Shown here: piece after piece, positions 1-6,808 of the stretch | Numbering within the stretch: the stretch's first letter is position 1 | How the letters are laid out: each line of letters begins with the position of its first letter | Assembly: GCA_945907335.1 (NCBI GenBank) | Contig: CAMDSU010000044.1 | Location: 1-11,354 of the forward strand | Origin: Bordetella parapertussis | Lineage (GTDB): Bacteria > Pseudomonadota > Gammaproteobacteria > Burkholderiales > Burkholderiaceae_C | DNA: 11,354 nt | Direction: 5' to 3' | The notes under the pieces: model-generated | Told to the model about the DNA's origin: nothing | The model's database searches: none | What the model saw: only the letters and a program-made list of their open reading frames with translations | Position numbers and translations under genes: made by a program

Positions 1-162
1 TTCAGCCAAGCGGCGTATACCTTCATTGCCGCCGGGTGGACATTGGTTGATAGCCGCTTCACTGCTGGCGATGGCATCTGCATAGGCCGCGCAATCCGGG
101 TAGCCGCAACGCGTGCATTGCGTCTGCGGCAATACCGCCAATAGTCGCGCAGCCAGAGACAC
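1..162 (-). CDS. rnfB: RnfB/RsxB-type electron transport Fe-S protein, N-terminal part (cut by window edge)
   Basis: Only the first 54 codons are present; the rest lies left of the window. The reading frame from a GTG at 160-162 has four cysteines at residues 16, 19, 24 and 41, spaced C-x2-C-x4-C-x16-C and including [11 protein letters not shown] and NQCPPGG. This is the 4Fe-4S binding pattern of the RnfB/RsxB Fe-S domain, a protein that passes electrons in Rnf/Rsx membrane complexes. Betaproteobacterial versions lack the N-terminal membrane helix and begin almost directly at this domain, as here. The gene begins 5 bases after the phaZ stop codon on the same strand and has no good Shine-Dalgarno of its own, so it is probably co-transcribed and translationally coupled. 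The GTG start is the best choice because homology begins immediately after it. The family call is firm. Whether a full Rnf complex or an orphan RnfB is encoded cannot be seen. Confidence 0.85.
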   Translation of the reverse strand, partial: MSLAARLLAVLPQTQCTRCGYPDCAAYADAIASSEAAINQCPPGGNEGIRRLAE

Positions 163-167
163 AGGAA

Positions 168-1529
168 TTAAGCGGCAGCCCTGCGACGGCTACTGGCCAG
201 CTTGGCTGTGGCCTTGCCAACAGTTTTGGCAACCGCAATCTTTTTGGTAGATGTTTTTTTAGCTACACGGTGATGTGCCTTGATAAATGACATCACCTCA
301 GGATAGACCATGTCACGCCAACGTCGTCCACTGAAGATGCCGTAGTGACCGGCGCCTTTGACTTCGTAATGTTGTTTGTCGGCGGCGGGAATGCCTGAAC
401 ACAGCTTCAGCGCCGCTTTGGTCTGGCCAGAGCCGGAGATATCGTCGAGTTCACCTTCGACGGTTAACAGGCCGCAACCGGTGATGTCTTGCGGGCGCAC
501 GCGTTCGATCTTGCCATCTTCAGAGCGCACATCCCATGTGCCACGCACCAGTTTGAAATCTTGAAACACAGTGGCAATGGTTTCCAAGTAATAGTCGGCG
601 TCCATGTCGAGCACTGCGTTGTACTCGTCATAAAACTGCCGGTGTTGCTCAGCGCTGGCGTCATCGCCTTTGATCAAGTCTTTGAAATAGTCGTAATGGC
701 TGTTCATGTGCCGATCCGGGTTCATGGCCACAAAACCGGTGTGTTGTAGAAAGCCGGGGTAGACGCGGCGGCCGGCGCCGGGGAAATTGGCCGGTACACG
801 GTAAATCACGTTGTGTTCAAACCAGTCGTAGCTTTTGTTCATGGCCAAGTTGTTCACCGCAGTAGGCGATTTGGTGGCGTCTATGGGGCCACCCATCATG
901 GTCATGCTGAGGGGCAACGTTTCACCTCGGCTGGACATCAAAGACACAGCGGCCAACACAGGCACGGTGGGCTGGCAGACGCTGATGACGTGGCAATGGC
1001 CTTGCGTGTTTTGAATATGGCGAATGAATGATTGCACATAGTTGATGTAATCATCCAGGTGAAATTCACCTTCGCTCATAGGCACTAAACGTGCATTTTT
1101 CCAGTCGGTGATGTATACCTTGTGGTCTTTGAGCAATTGCTTGACTGTGTCACGCAACAGCGTGGCGTAATGCCCAGACAAAGGAGCCACCACTAACACC
1201 GCAGGCATATCCTGCAGACTGTGCAATGTGTCTGCGTTGTCGCTGAAGCATTTGAAGCGCAGCAAATCACAAAATGGCTTGCTGATTTCAATGTGTTCTT
1301 GCACCGCCACATCAGAGCCTTTGATGTGCACAGAGTGAATGCCAAATGAGGGCTTGACATAGTCTTTGCCGAGTCGGTACATCAGGTCATAAGACGCTGA
1401 AATACGCTGAACCACAGGGAGTTGTGAAAGGGGTGAAACCGGGTTGGCCAGCATCTTGGACGATGCAAGCGCAAATTCCGCGAAAGGTTCCATCAGTGCC
1501 CGTTGGGCTTCATAGAATTGGTAAAGCAT
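168..1529 (-). CDS. phaZ: Intracellular poly(3-hydroxybutyrate) depolymerase PhaZ with basic C-terminal tail
   Basis: The 453-residue product closely resembles the PhaZ1-type intracellular depolymerase of Cupriavidus necator, which degrades the organism's own amorphous PHB granules in the cytoplasm. Shared stretches include the MLYQ start, [52 protein letters not shown] and [11 protein letters not shown]. The expected catalytic triad is Cys185 (in VCQPT, a Cys-type nucleophile in place of the lipase serine), Asp362 and His395. There is no signal peptide, as expected for an intracellular enzyme. Residues about 421-453 form a Lys/Arg/Ala/Thr-rich tail beyond the catalytic region ([14 protein letters not shown]), which I recall as absent from C. 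necator PhaZ1. The ATG at 1527-1529 is chosen because homology begins there and a GAGGTG ribosome site (1536-1541) lies 6 bases upstream. An in-frame ATG at 1583 would add 18 non-homologous residues. rnfB follows 5 bases downstream. Confidence 0.95.
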   Translation of the reverse strand: MLYQFYEAQRALMEPFAEFALASSKMLANPVSPLSQLPVVQRISASYDLMYRLGKDYVKPSFGIHSVHIKGSDVAVQEHIEISKPFCDLLRFKCFSDNADTLHSLQDMPAVLVVAPLSGHYATLLRDTVKQLLKDHKVYITDWKNARLVPMSEGEFHLDDYINYVQSFIRHIQNTQGHCHVISVCQPTVPVLAAVSLMSSRGETLPLSMTMMGGPIDATKSPTAVNNLAMNKSYDWFEHNVIYRVPANFPGAGRRVYPGFLQHTGFVAMNPDRHMNSHYDYFKDLIKGDDASAEQHRQFYDEYNAVLDMDADYYLETIATVFQDFKLVRGTWDVRSEDGKIERVRPQDITGCGLLTVEGELDDISGSGQTKAALKLCSGIPAADKQHYEVKGAGHYGIFSGRRWRDMVYPEVMSFIKAHHRVAKKTSTKKIAVAKTVGKATAKLASSRRRAAA

Positions 1530-1553
1530 GGCTGACACCTCACTATGTGTTTG

Positions 1554-1571
1554 TTGCAGTGCAATATAACA
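1554..1571 (-). promoter_or_regulatory. Candidate phaZ promoter (extended -10) overlapped by an inverted repeat
   Basis: Read on the minus strand, TGTTATATT (1563-1571) is an extended -10 element, TGn plus TATATT (5 of 6 to consensus). No good -35 is visible. Transcription would start near 1556, giving a leader of about 27 bases. The perfect inverted repeat TTGCA-G-TGCAA (1554-1564) covers the -10 edge and predicted start, a position suited to a repressor. The adjoining 1546-1557 segment matches 11 of 12 positions of the PhaR repeat reported for C. necator as I remember it (GCAMMAAWTMMD). Control by PhaR is an inference only. Confidence 0.4.
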
Positions 1572-1654
1572 GCACAAGACCATGCTTGCCTGACAGGGCC
1601 CTGCGATTTGTCAGTGGTTTGTTTGTCTCTGGTATCAAAATGGGGATTCACACT

Positions 1655-1667
1655 GGAGATTTTTTTG
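1655..1667 (+). promoter_or_regulatory. Ribosome binding site and TTG start of the ygiD-like gene
   Basis: GGAG at 1655-1658 lies 6 bases before TTG at 1665-1667. It is the only well-placed Shine-Dalgarno near the beginning of the conserved protein. The nearest in-frame ATG upstream (1545) would add 40 residues with no family resemblance. The next in-frame start codons downstream (TTG 1683, GTG 1722, ATG 1725) lack a site, and the last two sit within the conserved FLGHGSP strand. The gap 1530-1664 otherwise holds only the phaZ promoter region. A TTGTCA at 1608-1613 might be a -35 for ygiD, but no convincing -10 follows at normal spacing. Confidence 0.55.
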
Positions 1668-2519
1668 AACCCACCTACTTTTTTGAAAACCAGTCCATTT
1701 CTGGCGGAAAAACCGCTGCCGGTGATGTTTTTGGGCCATGGCAGCCCTATGAATGCGATTGAGGACAATGAATTTCACCAAGCATGGGTGGAAATGGGTG
1801 CGCAGTTTGGTGCTGACAAACGTTGGCCATTGCCACGCTTGGTGCTGTGTGTGTCTGCGCATTGGTTGACCCGTGGTTGGCAAATCACCGCCAATCTTCA
1901 TCCCCCAACCATTCATGATTTCGGCGGTTTCCCCAAGGCCTTGTTTGAGCAGCAATATCCTGCCCCTGGGCACCCACAGGCAGCCCGTGAAATCGCCGAT
2001 TTGCTCGGCCAAGGGGATAACCCCATAGCGGTGTCGCTCAGCACAGAATGGGGCTTGGACCACGGTTGTTGGTCGGTGCTCAAACCCATGTTTGCCCAAG
2101 CCAATATTCCTGTGCTTCAGCTAAGCATGGATGACACCCGACCTGCTAAAGATCATTTTGCTGTCGGTCAGCAATTTCGCACTTTGCGTCAGCAGGGGGT
2201 GTTGATCGTGGCCAGCGGAAACACGGTGCACAACTTGGGGGCTTTGCAAATGCAGATGGGTTCCCAAGAGGCTGTGGATTGGGCGAGAAGTTTTGATGCC
2301 TGGGTCGCAGACCGCATCACTGCCCATGCGTTGCAGGACTTGATCGACTATCAAGAGCGCGGCCAAGAGGCCCGGTTGGCGCATCCCAGCGCAGAACATT
2401 TTTTGCCCTTGCTCTATGCCGCCGGTGCGGCCATCGCTGAAGACAAAGTCAATTACTTCAACACGGGTTTTCAGTTGGGTTCAATCGCGATGCGATCAGT
2501 GCTATGGGACAGCGCCTGA
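1665..2519 (+). CDS. ygiD: DODA/YgiD-type extradiol ring-cleavage dioxygenase
   Basis: The 284-residue protein belongs to the class III extradiol dioxygenase (LigB-like) group that includes E. coli YgiD and plant DOPA 4,5-dioxygenase. These enzymes open catechol-type rings with molecular oxygen using a metal held by histidines. Family motifs appear in order: FLGHGSPMNA (His25), VCVSAHW-type strand (His66), IHDFGGFP (84-90), TEWGLDHGCW (127-136), VLQLSMD (150-156), ASGNTVHNL (His189, the likely catalytic His) and HPSAEHFLPLL (His240 and His245, one being the third metal ligand). The length fits the family's 260-280 residues. The protein is cytoplasmic, with no signal peptide. The start is taken as TTG 1665 because of its ribosome site. 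It is divergent from phaZ and not grouped with a degradation pathway, so the natural substrate is unknown. E. coli YgiD cleaves L-DOPA in vitro, but its physiological role is unclear. Confidence 0.88.
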   Translation: MNPPTFLKTSPFLAEKPLPVMFLGHGSPMNAIEDNEFHQAWVEMGAQFGADKRWPLPRLVLCVSAHWLTRGWQITANLHPPTIHDFGGFPKALFEQQYPAPGHPQAAREIADLLGQGDNPIAVSLSTEWGLDHGCWSVLKPMFAQANIPVLQLSMDDTRPAKDHFAVGQQFRTLRQQGVLIVASGNTVHNLGALQMQMGSQEAVDWARSFDAWVADRITAHALQDLIDYQERGQEARLAHPSAEHFLPLLYAAGAAIAEDKVNYFNTGFQLGSIAMRSVLWDSA

Positions 2520-2581
2520 AGCCCAAACACACAACAACTTGATTTTCCACCACAGGTATGCGGCCGGTTATCGATTTTTAT
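2520..2581. other. Convergent gap with no recognisable terminator
   Basis: This 62-base gap separates the 3' ends of the ygiD-like gene and the HAD gene. It is AT-rich near its right side (ATCGATTTTTATTT) with a GCGGCCGG block before it. I could not fold a stable stem followed by a U-run in either direction, so termination may be factor-dependent or read into the facing gene. Confidence 0.4.
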
Positions 2582-3286
2582 TTACTTACAACCCAGTTGT
2601 TTGGCGAGATCGAGCAAATCCTTGGCAGAGTAATCCACTGGTGTAGAAGACACAGATTCACCCAGACCCGGGCCGTGTTCGTCCGGCCTGGCGATGAATG
2701 CGGTTTTCAAACCCGCGCGGGCTGCGGCTTTCAAATCGTCTGAATGCGCTGCCACCATCATGGTTTCTTCAGGCAAAAAACCCAAGGCTGTTGCAGACGC
2801 TTGGTAGACGATGGCCTGCGGTTTGTAGTCGCGCGCAATTTCAGCGCCGGTGATCGCGTCCCAGTGCCAGTGGTTGTGTCTGGCCAAATTGACCATCAAA
2901 GCGATGTGTCCGTTAGAGCAGGGGGCCAAAATGCACGTTTGGCGCAAAAGTGACAAGCCTTGTTTTACCTCTGCCCATTGGTCTAAATGGTGCCAGCAAT
3001 GGTTGAGTGTTTCTCTTGTAGAAACATCAACATGTTGCCAGCCAAGTTGGGTCAGAACCGTGTCCAAGTTGTCGCGGTGCAGTTCGTCCAGTTTGCAAAA
3101 ACCGCGTTGACCGCTGCGTATTTTTTCCATGGCGGGTTGGTACTGCGCACGCCATGCGTCTGCAAACGCACCCCAGTCGGTGTTTAAGCCCAAAGGGGAA
3201 AGCAGTGTTTTTGCGTCTTGTGCAATGCTGCTTCGCCAGTCGACCAAGGTGCCGAACACATCAAAAATCAATGCACGAATTGTCAT
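2582..3286 (-). CDS. HAD-superfamily hydrolase, haloacid dehalogenase type II group
   Basis: This 234-residue cytoplasmic protein has the HAD core. Motif I is FDVFGTLVD with nucleophile Asp9. Position +2 is Phe, not Asp, which is typical of the dehalogenase branch and unlike phosphatases. Motif II is APCSNGH (Ser124-Asn125), motif III is RDYKPQ (Lys155), and motif IV is MVAAHSDDLKAA with Asp183/Asp184. An Arg in AWRAQYQ (Arg46) sits where L-2-haloacid dehalogenases keep a substrate-binding Arg. Family members replace C2 halogen by hydroxyl. The Ser and Asn of the classical SSNxWD motif IV are replaced here by Ala179 and His181, so dehalogenase activity is not assured. The gene follows the aminotransferase stop by 7 bases and has no clear ribosome site, which suggests an operon and translational coupling. 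The real substrate is unknown. Confidence 0.85.
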   Translation of the reverse strand: MTIRALIFDVFGTLVDWRSSIAQDAKTLLSPLGLNTDWGAFADAWRAQYQPAMEKIRSGQRGFCKLDELHRDNLDTVLTQLGWQHVDVSTRETLNHCWHHLDQWAEVKQGLSLLRQTCILAPCSNGHIALMVNLARHNHWHWDAITGAEIARDYKPQAIVYQASATALGFLPEETMMVAAHSDDLKAAARAGLKTAFIARPDEHGPGLGESVSSTPVDYSAKDLLDLAKQLGCK

Positions 3287-3293
3287 GGCTGAG

Positions 3294-4493
3294 TTATTTC
3301 AAAACGGCTGCGATTGCCTTGCACACATGTCCGATGTTTTGGTTATTCAGGGCGGCCACACACATGCGACCTGTGTCGGTTCCATAGACACCGAATTCCG
3401 AACGCAGTCGAACCATTTGTTCCTTGGTCAAACCAGAGTAGCTGAACATGCCGATCTGGCGCGTGATGAAACCCATGTCTTGCGTGATGCCTGCATCCTT
3501 CAAACCATCCACCAATTTTTGACGCATGGCTTTGATGCGAACACGCATCTCTGCGAGTTCCTTTTCCCACAGTTGACGCAATTCCGGGTTTTGCAGTACC
3601 GCTGCAACCACCGCACCGCCGTGCGTGGGTGGGTTGGAGTAGTTGGTGCGAATGACGATTTTGAGTTGCGACAACACCTTGGCAGCTTCATCCGCGGATG
3701 CGCACAGTACCGACAAAGCACCCACGCGTTCGCCGTACAAACTGAAGCTTTTGGAGAACGATGTTGCAACGAGGAAATTCAAGCCTGCATTGACAAATTT
3801 ATGGATGACCGCACCGTCTTCGGCGATGCCGTGTCCAAACCCTTGGTAGGCCATGTCAAGAAAAGCAGTCAATTGTTTTGCCTTGACCACGTTTACTACT
3901 TTGTCCCAATCTTCAGGGGTGATGTCGTAACCGGTAGGGTTGTGGCAGCAGGCGTGCAGCACAACCACAGTGCCAGGGGCGGCGGCATTCAGGCTGTCAA
4001 GCATGCCTTGCAGATTGACACCGCGTGCAGCAGCATCGTAGTACGCGTAGGTGTCTACTGTGAAGCCTGCTGCGGTGAAAAGCGCTCTGTGGTTTTCCCA
4101 GCTGGGGTCGCTGATCAATACCTTGGCTGAGGGGTTGAGCTTCTTTAAAAAATCTGCGCCGATTTTCAAACCACCCGTACCGCCCAATGCTTGAACCGTG
4201 GCAACTTGTCCGGCTTTGATTGCGGGAGAGTCTGCGCCAAACACCAGCGCTTTGACGGCGGAGTCGTAAGCGGCAATGCCATCAATGGGCAGGTAACCAC
4301 GCGCCGTGGGTTTTGCCATCATGGTTTGTTCTGCTTGTTGAACACATTGCAGCAAAGGCAACTTGCCGTTGTCGTCGAAATAAACACCTACACCCAGATT
4401 GACTTTGATGGGGGATTGATCGGCTGCGAATTGTTCGTTCAAGCCCAGAATCGGGTCGCGAGGTGCCATTTCAACGGCAGAAAAAAGTGACAT
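3294..4493 (-). CDS. tyrB: Class I aspartate/aromatic amino acid aminotransferase (TyrB/AspC type)
   Basis: The 399-residue product is a PLP-dependent fold type I transaminase of the AspC/TyrB group, which moves the amino group between glutamate/2-oxoglutarate and aspartate or aromatic amino acids. Visible active-site residues are Trp132 (PSWENH), Asn185 (CCHNPTG), Asp213 and Tyr216 (FLDMAYQG), the PLP-binding Lys248 ([14 protein letters not shown]), Arg256, Arg282 (IRTNYSNPP, contacts the substrate side-chain carboxylate) and Arg376 (TGRMCVA, binds the alpha-carboxylate). Length and start match the family. The ATG at 4491-4493 has AAGGA 6 bases upstream, while an in-frame ATG at 4667 would add 58 unrelated residues. 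AspC and TyrB members cannot be separated by eye, so the symbol is tentative. It is the first gene of a two-gene unit with the HAD protein and is divergent from uvrB. Confidence 0.92.
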   Translation of the reverse strand: MSLFSAVEMAPRDPILGLNEQFAADQSPIKVNLGVGVYFDDNGKLPLLQCVQQAEQTMMAKPTARGYLPIDGIAAYDSAVKALVFGADSPAIKAGQVATVQALGGTGGLKIGADFLKKLNPSAKVLISDPSWENHRALFTAAGFTVDTYAYYDAAARGVNLQGMLDSLNAAAPGTVVVLHACCHNPTGYDITPEDWDKVVNVVKAKQLTAFLDMAYQGFGHGIAEDGAVIHKFVNAGLNFLVATSFSKSFSLYGERVGALSVLCASADEAAKVLSQLKIVIRTNYSNPPTHGGAVVAAVLQNPELRQLWEKELAEMRVRIKAMRQKLVDGLKDAGITQDMGFITRQIGMFSYSGLTKEQMVRLRSEFGVYGTDTGRMCVAALNNQNIGHVCKAIAAVLK

Positions 4494-4575
4494 GGTGTGT
4501 CCTTGGAAGAAAGGGGGAAAAGCGGGTAGCGGGAAAAACAGCGCAGACTGCGTTAGGCTTAGCGGTTTGGCAAAT

Positions 4576-4603
4576 ATTTTAACGGCTTGCTTTTGCCAGT
4601 CAG
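4576..4603 (-). promoter_or_regulatory. Candidate promoter of the aminotransferase-HAD unit
   Basis: On the minus strand, CTGACT (4598-4603) and TAAAAT (4576-4581, 5 of 6 to the -10 consensus) are separated by 16 bases. Transcription would start near 4569 and give a pyrimidine-rich leader of about 75 bases ending in the AAGGA ribosome site. The same 130-base gap (4494-4623) must also hold the uvrB promoter, but I see no convincing -35/-10 pair for that direction. Confidence 0.35.
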
Positions 4604-4623
4604 ACAACCTAACGAGTGAGTGC

Positions 4624-6714
4624 ATGAGCAGTCCCCTAACTATCATTGAAGCACCAACCACAGCCAACCCCGCGCAGGGTGAGTGGAAAACATACCCAGG
4701 CTCTGCGTTTGAACTCTTTCAACCCTATCCGCCTGCCGGAGACCAGCCGGTCGCGATAAGTCAGTTGGTCGAAGGGATGCGAGACGGTGAAATGTTTCAA
4801 ACCTTGTTGGGTGTGACGGGCTCAGGCAAAACATTCACCATGGCCAATGTGATCGCGCAAATGGGCAGACCAGCCATCATTTATGCGCCTAACAAAACGC
4901 TGGCGGCGCAACTCTACAGCGAGTTCAGAGAATTTTTTCCAAAAAATGCGGTTGAGTATTTCGTCAGCTACTACGACTATTACCAGCCCGAGGCCTATGT
5001 ACCGCAGCGCGATTTGTTCATTGAAAAGGACAGCGCGATCAATGAGCATATTGAGCAAATGCGTTTGTCTTGCACGAAAAGTTTGCTCGAGCGGCGCGAC
5101 GTCATCATCGTTGCTACCGTCTCAGCCATTTACGGTATTGGTGAGCCAGAGAGTTACCACCAAATGGTGATGACATTGCGTGTGGCGGACAAGCCCGGGC
5201 AGCGCGACATCATTGCGCAGTTGGTGCGTATGCAATATGAGCGCAACGACATGGAGTTTTCACGCGGGCGTTTTCGGGTGCGCGGCGATACCATCGATGT
5301 GTTTCCCGCCGAGCACAGCGAGTTGGCCATTCGCATTGAGTTGTTTGACGATGAAATAGAAAGCCTGCAATTGCTCGACCCCTTGACCGGGCGCGTGATC
5401 CAAAAAATTCCGCGCTTCACGGTTTACCCGTCCAGCCACTATGTGACGCCGCGCGACAAGGTGTTGGCCGCTGTCGAGACCATCAAGCTTGAGTTGAGCG
5501 ACAGACTCAAAGAATTGGTCGGCATGGGCAAATTGGTGGAGGCCCAGCGACTTGAGCAGCGTACTCGGTTTGATTTGGAAATGCTCAGTGAAATCGGCCA
5601 CTGCAAGGGCATTGAAAATTACACCCGGCATTTGTCCGGCGCGGCAGTCGGTGAGCCACCCAGCACGCTCACCGACTACCTTCCCAAAGACGCCCTGATG
5701 TTTTTTGATGAAAGCCATGTGCTGATGGGCCAGTTTTCAGGCATGTACAACGGAGACAGAGCCCGCAAAACCACATTGGTTGAATATGGTTTCCGATTGC
5801 CCAGTGCCTTGGATAACCGGCCCTTGAAGCTGGAAGAGTTCGAGCGTCGTATGCGTCAGTTGGTGTTTGTGTCGGCGACGCCATCCGACTACGAAAAAAC
5901 ACATTCTGGTCAAGTGGTCGAACAAGTGGTGCGCCCCACTGGCTTGGTAGATCCACAGGTTGAAGTGCGCCCGGCCACGCACCAAGTGGACGATGTGCTG
6001 CAAGAAATTCGCATTCGAACCGTCAAAAGTGAACGTGTGTTGATCACCACATTGACCAAACGCATGGCCGAGCAATTGACCGATTACTTGGGTGACAACG
6101 GCGTGAAGGTGCGCTACTTGCACAGCGATATTGATACGGTTGAGCGGGTTGAAATATTGCGTGACTTGCGACTCGGCGTCTTCGATGTGTTGGTCGGCAT
6201 CAACTTGTTGCGTGAAGGATTGGACTTACCCGAGGTGTCTTTGGTGGCTATTTTGGATGCTGACAAGGAAGGGTTTTTGCGCTCCGAGCGCAGCCTGATT
6301 CAAACCATTGGCAGGGCGGCTCGTAACTTGGAAGGTCGGGCTATTCTTTACGCAGATCGAATGACAAATTCGATGGAGCGTGCCATCGGCGAGACCGAGC
6401 GTCGTCGTAATAAGCAAATTGCTTTCAATTTGGCCAATGGCATCACACCTCGTGGCGTTGTCAAAGGCATACGCGATTTGATTGACGGCGTGTACAGTGA
6501 AAAATCCGACAAAGAATCGATGCGCCTTGAGATTGAGCAAGCCAAACTGCAAGACATGAGCGAAAAAGATGTAGCCAAGGAAGTCAGGCGCTTAGAGAAA
6601 CAAATGATGGAACACGCCCGAAATTTAGAGTTTGAGCAGGCTGCAGCCACCCGCGACCAATTGGGCCGCTTGCGCGCCTTGACCTTTGGGGCCACACCCC
6701 AAGATAAGTTTTAG
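4624..6714 (+). CDS. uvrB: Excinuclease ABC subunit B (UvrB)
   Basis: The 696-residue UvrB is the damage-verifying subunit of nucleotide excision repair. It is loaded by UvrA, inserts a beta-hairpin at the lesion and recruits UvrC for incision. All landmarks are present: Walker A GVTGSGKT (63-70, Lys69), the aromatic-rich hairpin starting at Tyr116 ([12 protein letters not shown]), the DESH Walker B (362-365), [24 protein letters not shown], the arginine-finger motif QTIGRAARN (560-568) and a C-terminal UVR coiled coil that binds UvrC (about 650-690, [14 protein letters not shown]). It is about 23 residues longer than the E. coli protein, mostly at the N-terminus, as usual in betaproteobacteria. 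The ATG at 4624 is preferred because recognisable sequence begins soon after it. Its ribosome site is weak (GAGTGAG). An in-frame ATG at 4492 would overlap the divergent aminotransferase start and is rejected. No LexA-like box is seen in the upstream gap. Confidence 0.97.
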   Translation: MSSPLTIIEAPTTANPAQGEWKTYPGSAFELFQPYPPAGDQPVAISQLVEGMRDGEMFQTLLGVTGSGKTFTMANVIAQMGRPAIIYAPNKTLAAQLYSEFREFFPKNAVEYFVSYYDYYQPEAYVPQRDLFIEKDSAINEHIEQMRLSCTKSLLERRDVIIVATVSAIYGIGEPESYHQMVMTLRVADKPGQRDIIAQLVRMQYERNDMEFSRGRFRVRGDTIDVFPAEHSELAIRIELFDDEIESLQLLDPLTGRVIQKIPRFTVYPSSHYVTPRDKVLAAVETIKLELSDRLKELVGMGKLVEAQRLEQRTRFDLEMLSEIGHCKGIENYTRHLSGAAVGEPPSTLTDYLPKDALMFFDESHVLMGQFSGMYNGDRARKTTLVEYGFRLPSALDNRPLKLEEFERRMRQLVFVSATPSDYEKTHSGQVVEQVVRPTGLVDPQVEVRPATHQVDDVLQEIRIRTVKSERVLITTLTKRMAEQLTDYLGDNGVKVRYLHSDIDTVERVEILRDLRLGVFDVLVGINLLREGLDLPEVSLVAILDADKEGFLRSERSLIQTIGRAARNLEGRAILYADRMTNSMERAIGETERRRNKQIAFNLANGITPRGVVKGIRDLIDGVYSEKSDKESMRLEIEQAKLQDMSEKDVAKEVRRLEKQMMEHARNLEFEQAAATRDQLGRLRALTFGATPQDKF

Positions 6715-6734
6715 TGTCAGACTTACTAGGGCTA

Positions 6735-6759
6735 TTACCCGACTAATTTGTTTGGCTAT
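6735..6759 (+). promoter_or_regulatory. IscR type 1 binding site, upstream copy
   Basis: By my count this 25-base segment fits 21 positions of the E. coli type 1 IscR consensus as I recall it (ATASYYGACT, then RWWWY, then AGTCRRSTAT). The left half keeps CCCGACTAA and the right end keeps GGCTAT. The mismatches fall in the inner AGTC half (GTTT here) and the first base. Its centre is 30 bases from the second site, about three helical turns, so two [2Fe-2S]-IscR dimers could bind the same face. It sits where the -35 region would be. Confidence 0.7.
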
Positions 6760-6760
6760 G

Positions 6761-6769
6761 TGTTATAGT
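6761..6769 (+). promoter_or_regulatory. Extended -10 promoter of the isc operon
   Basis: TGTTATAGT combines a TGn extension with TATAGT (5 of 6 to TATAAT). Transcription would begin near 6776, inside the downstream IscR site, leaving a leader of about 33 bases. No strong -35 is evident, the best being TTGTTT at 6748-6753, which is too close. This agrees with reliance on the extended -10. Confidence 0.5.
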
Positions 6770-6789
6770 TGACTAATACAGTCGACAAA
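6765..6789 (+). promoter_or_regulatory. IscR type 1 binding site, downstream copy (strong match)
   Basis: By my count this segment fits 23 of 25 positions of the E. coli type 1 consensus. Both half-sites are intact: GTTGACTAA on the left and CAGTCGAC on the right. Only the far right T positions differ. It overlaps the -10 element and the predicted transcription start, so bound holo-IscR would block RNA polymerase. This is the classical feedback loop in which sufficient Fe-S clusters switch the operon off. Confidence 0.85.
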
Positions 6790-6808
6790 GTTTTTTCAAG
6801 GAGTTTTT

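Noticed and set aside
1594..1603. Perfect 10-base palindrome CAGGGCCCTG in the phaZ-ygiD gap
   Set aside because: It is short, has no U-run or partner copy in the window and cannot be tied to a known site; chance is adequate.
1545..1664. Longer form of the dioxygenase starting at ATG 1545
   Set aside because: The added 40 residues (Cys-rich, no family match) would also overlap the phaZ promoter; no ribosome site precedes the ATG.
1635..2099. A 154-codon minus-strand frame opposite the dioxygenase gene
   Set aside because: The plus strand encodes all expected metal-binding motifs; the opposite frame shows nothing recognisable.
3129..4130. A 333-codon open frame on the plus strand opposite the aminotransferase and HAD genes
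   Set aside because: Both minus-strand genes are strongly supported by catalytic motifs; the antisense frame has no recognisable domain and its composition fits a mirror of the real codon usage.
4542..4552. Inverted repeat CGCAG-A-CTGCG near the aminotransferase leader, with a T-run on the minus strand nearby
   Set aside because: A one-base loop cannot form a hairpin, alternative stems are only about 3 pairs, and no attenuator peptide is visible.
4492..4623. Longer form of UvrB starting at ATG 4492
   Set aside because: The extra 44 residues do not resemble UvrB and overlap the aminotransferase start codon; the region is better read as a divergent promoter gap.
5260..5718. A 152-codon open frame on the minus strand inside uvrB
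   Set aside because: It is a shadow of the conserved UvrB coding sequence without motifs of its own.
6729..6740. GGG-CTATTA-CCC as a possible uvrB terminator
   Set aside because: A 3-pair stem without a following U-run is too weak, and the bases are better explained as part of the upstream IscR site.
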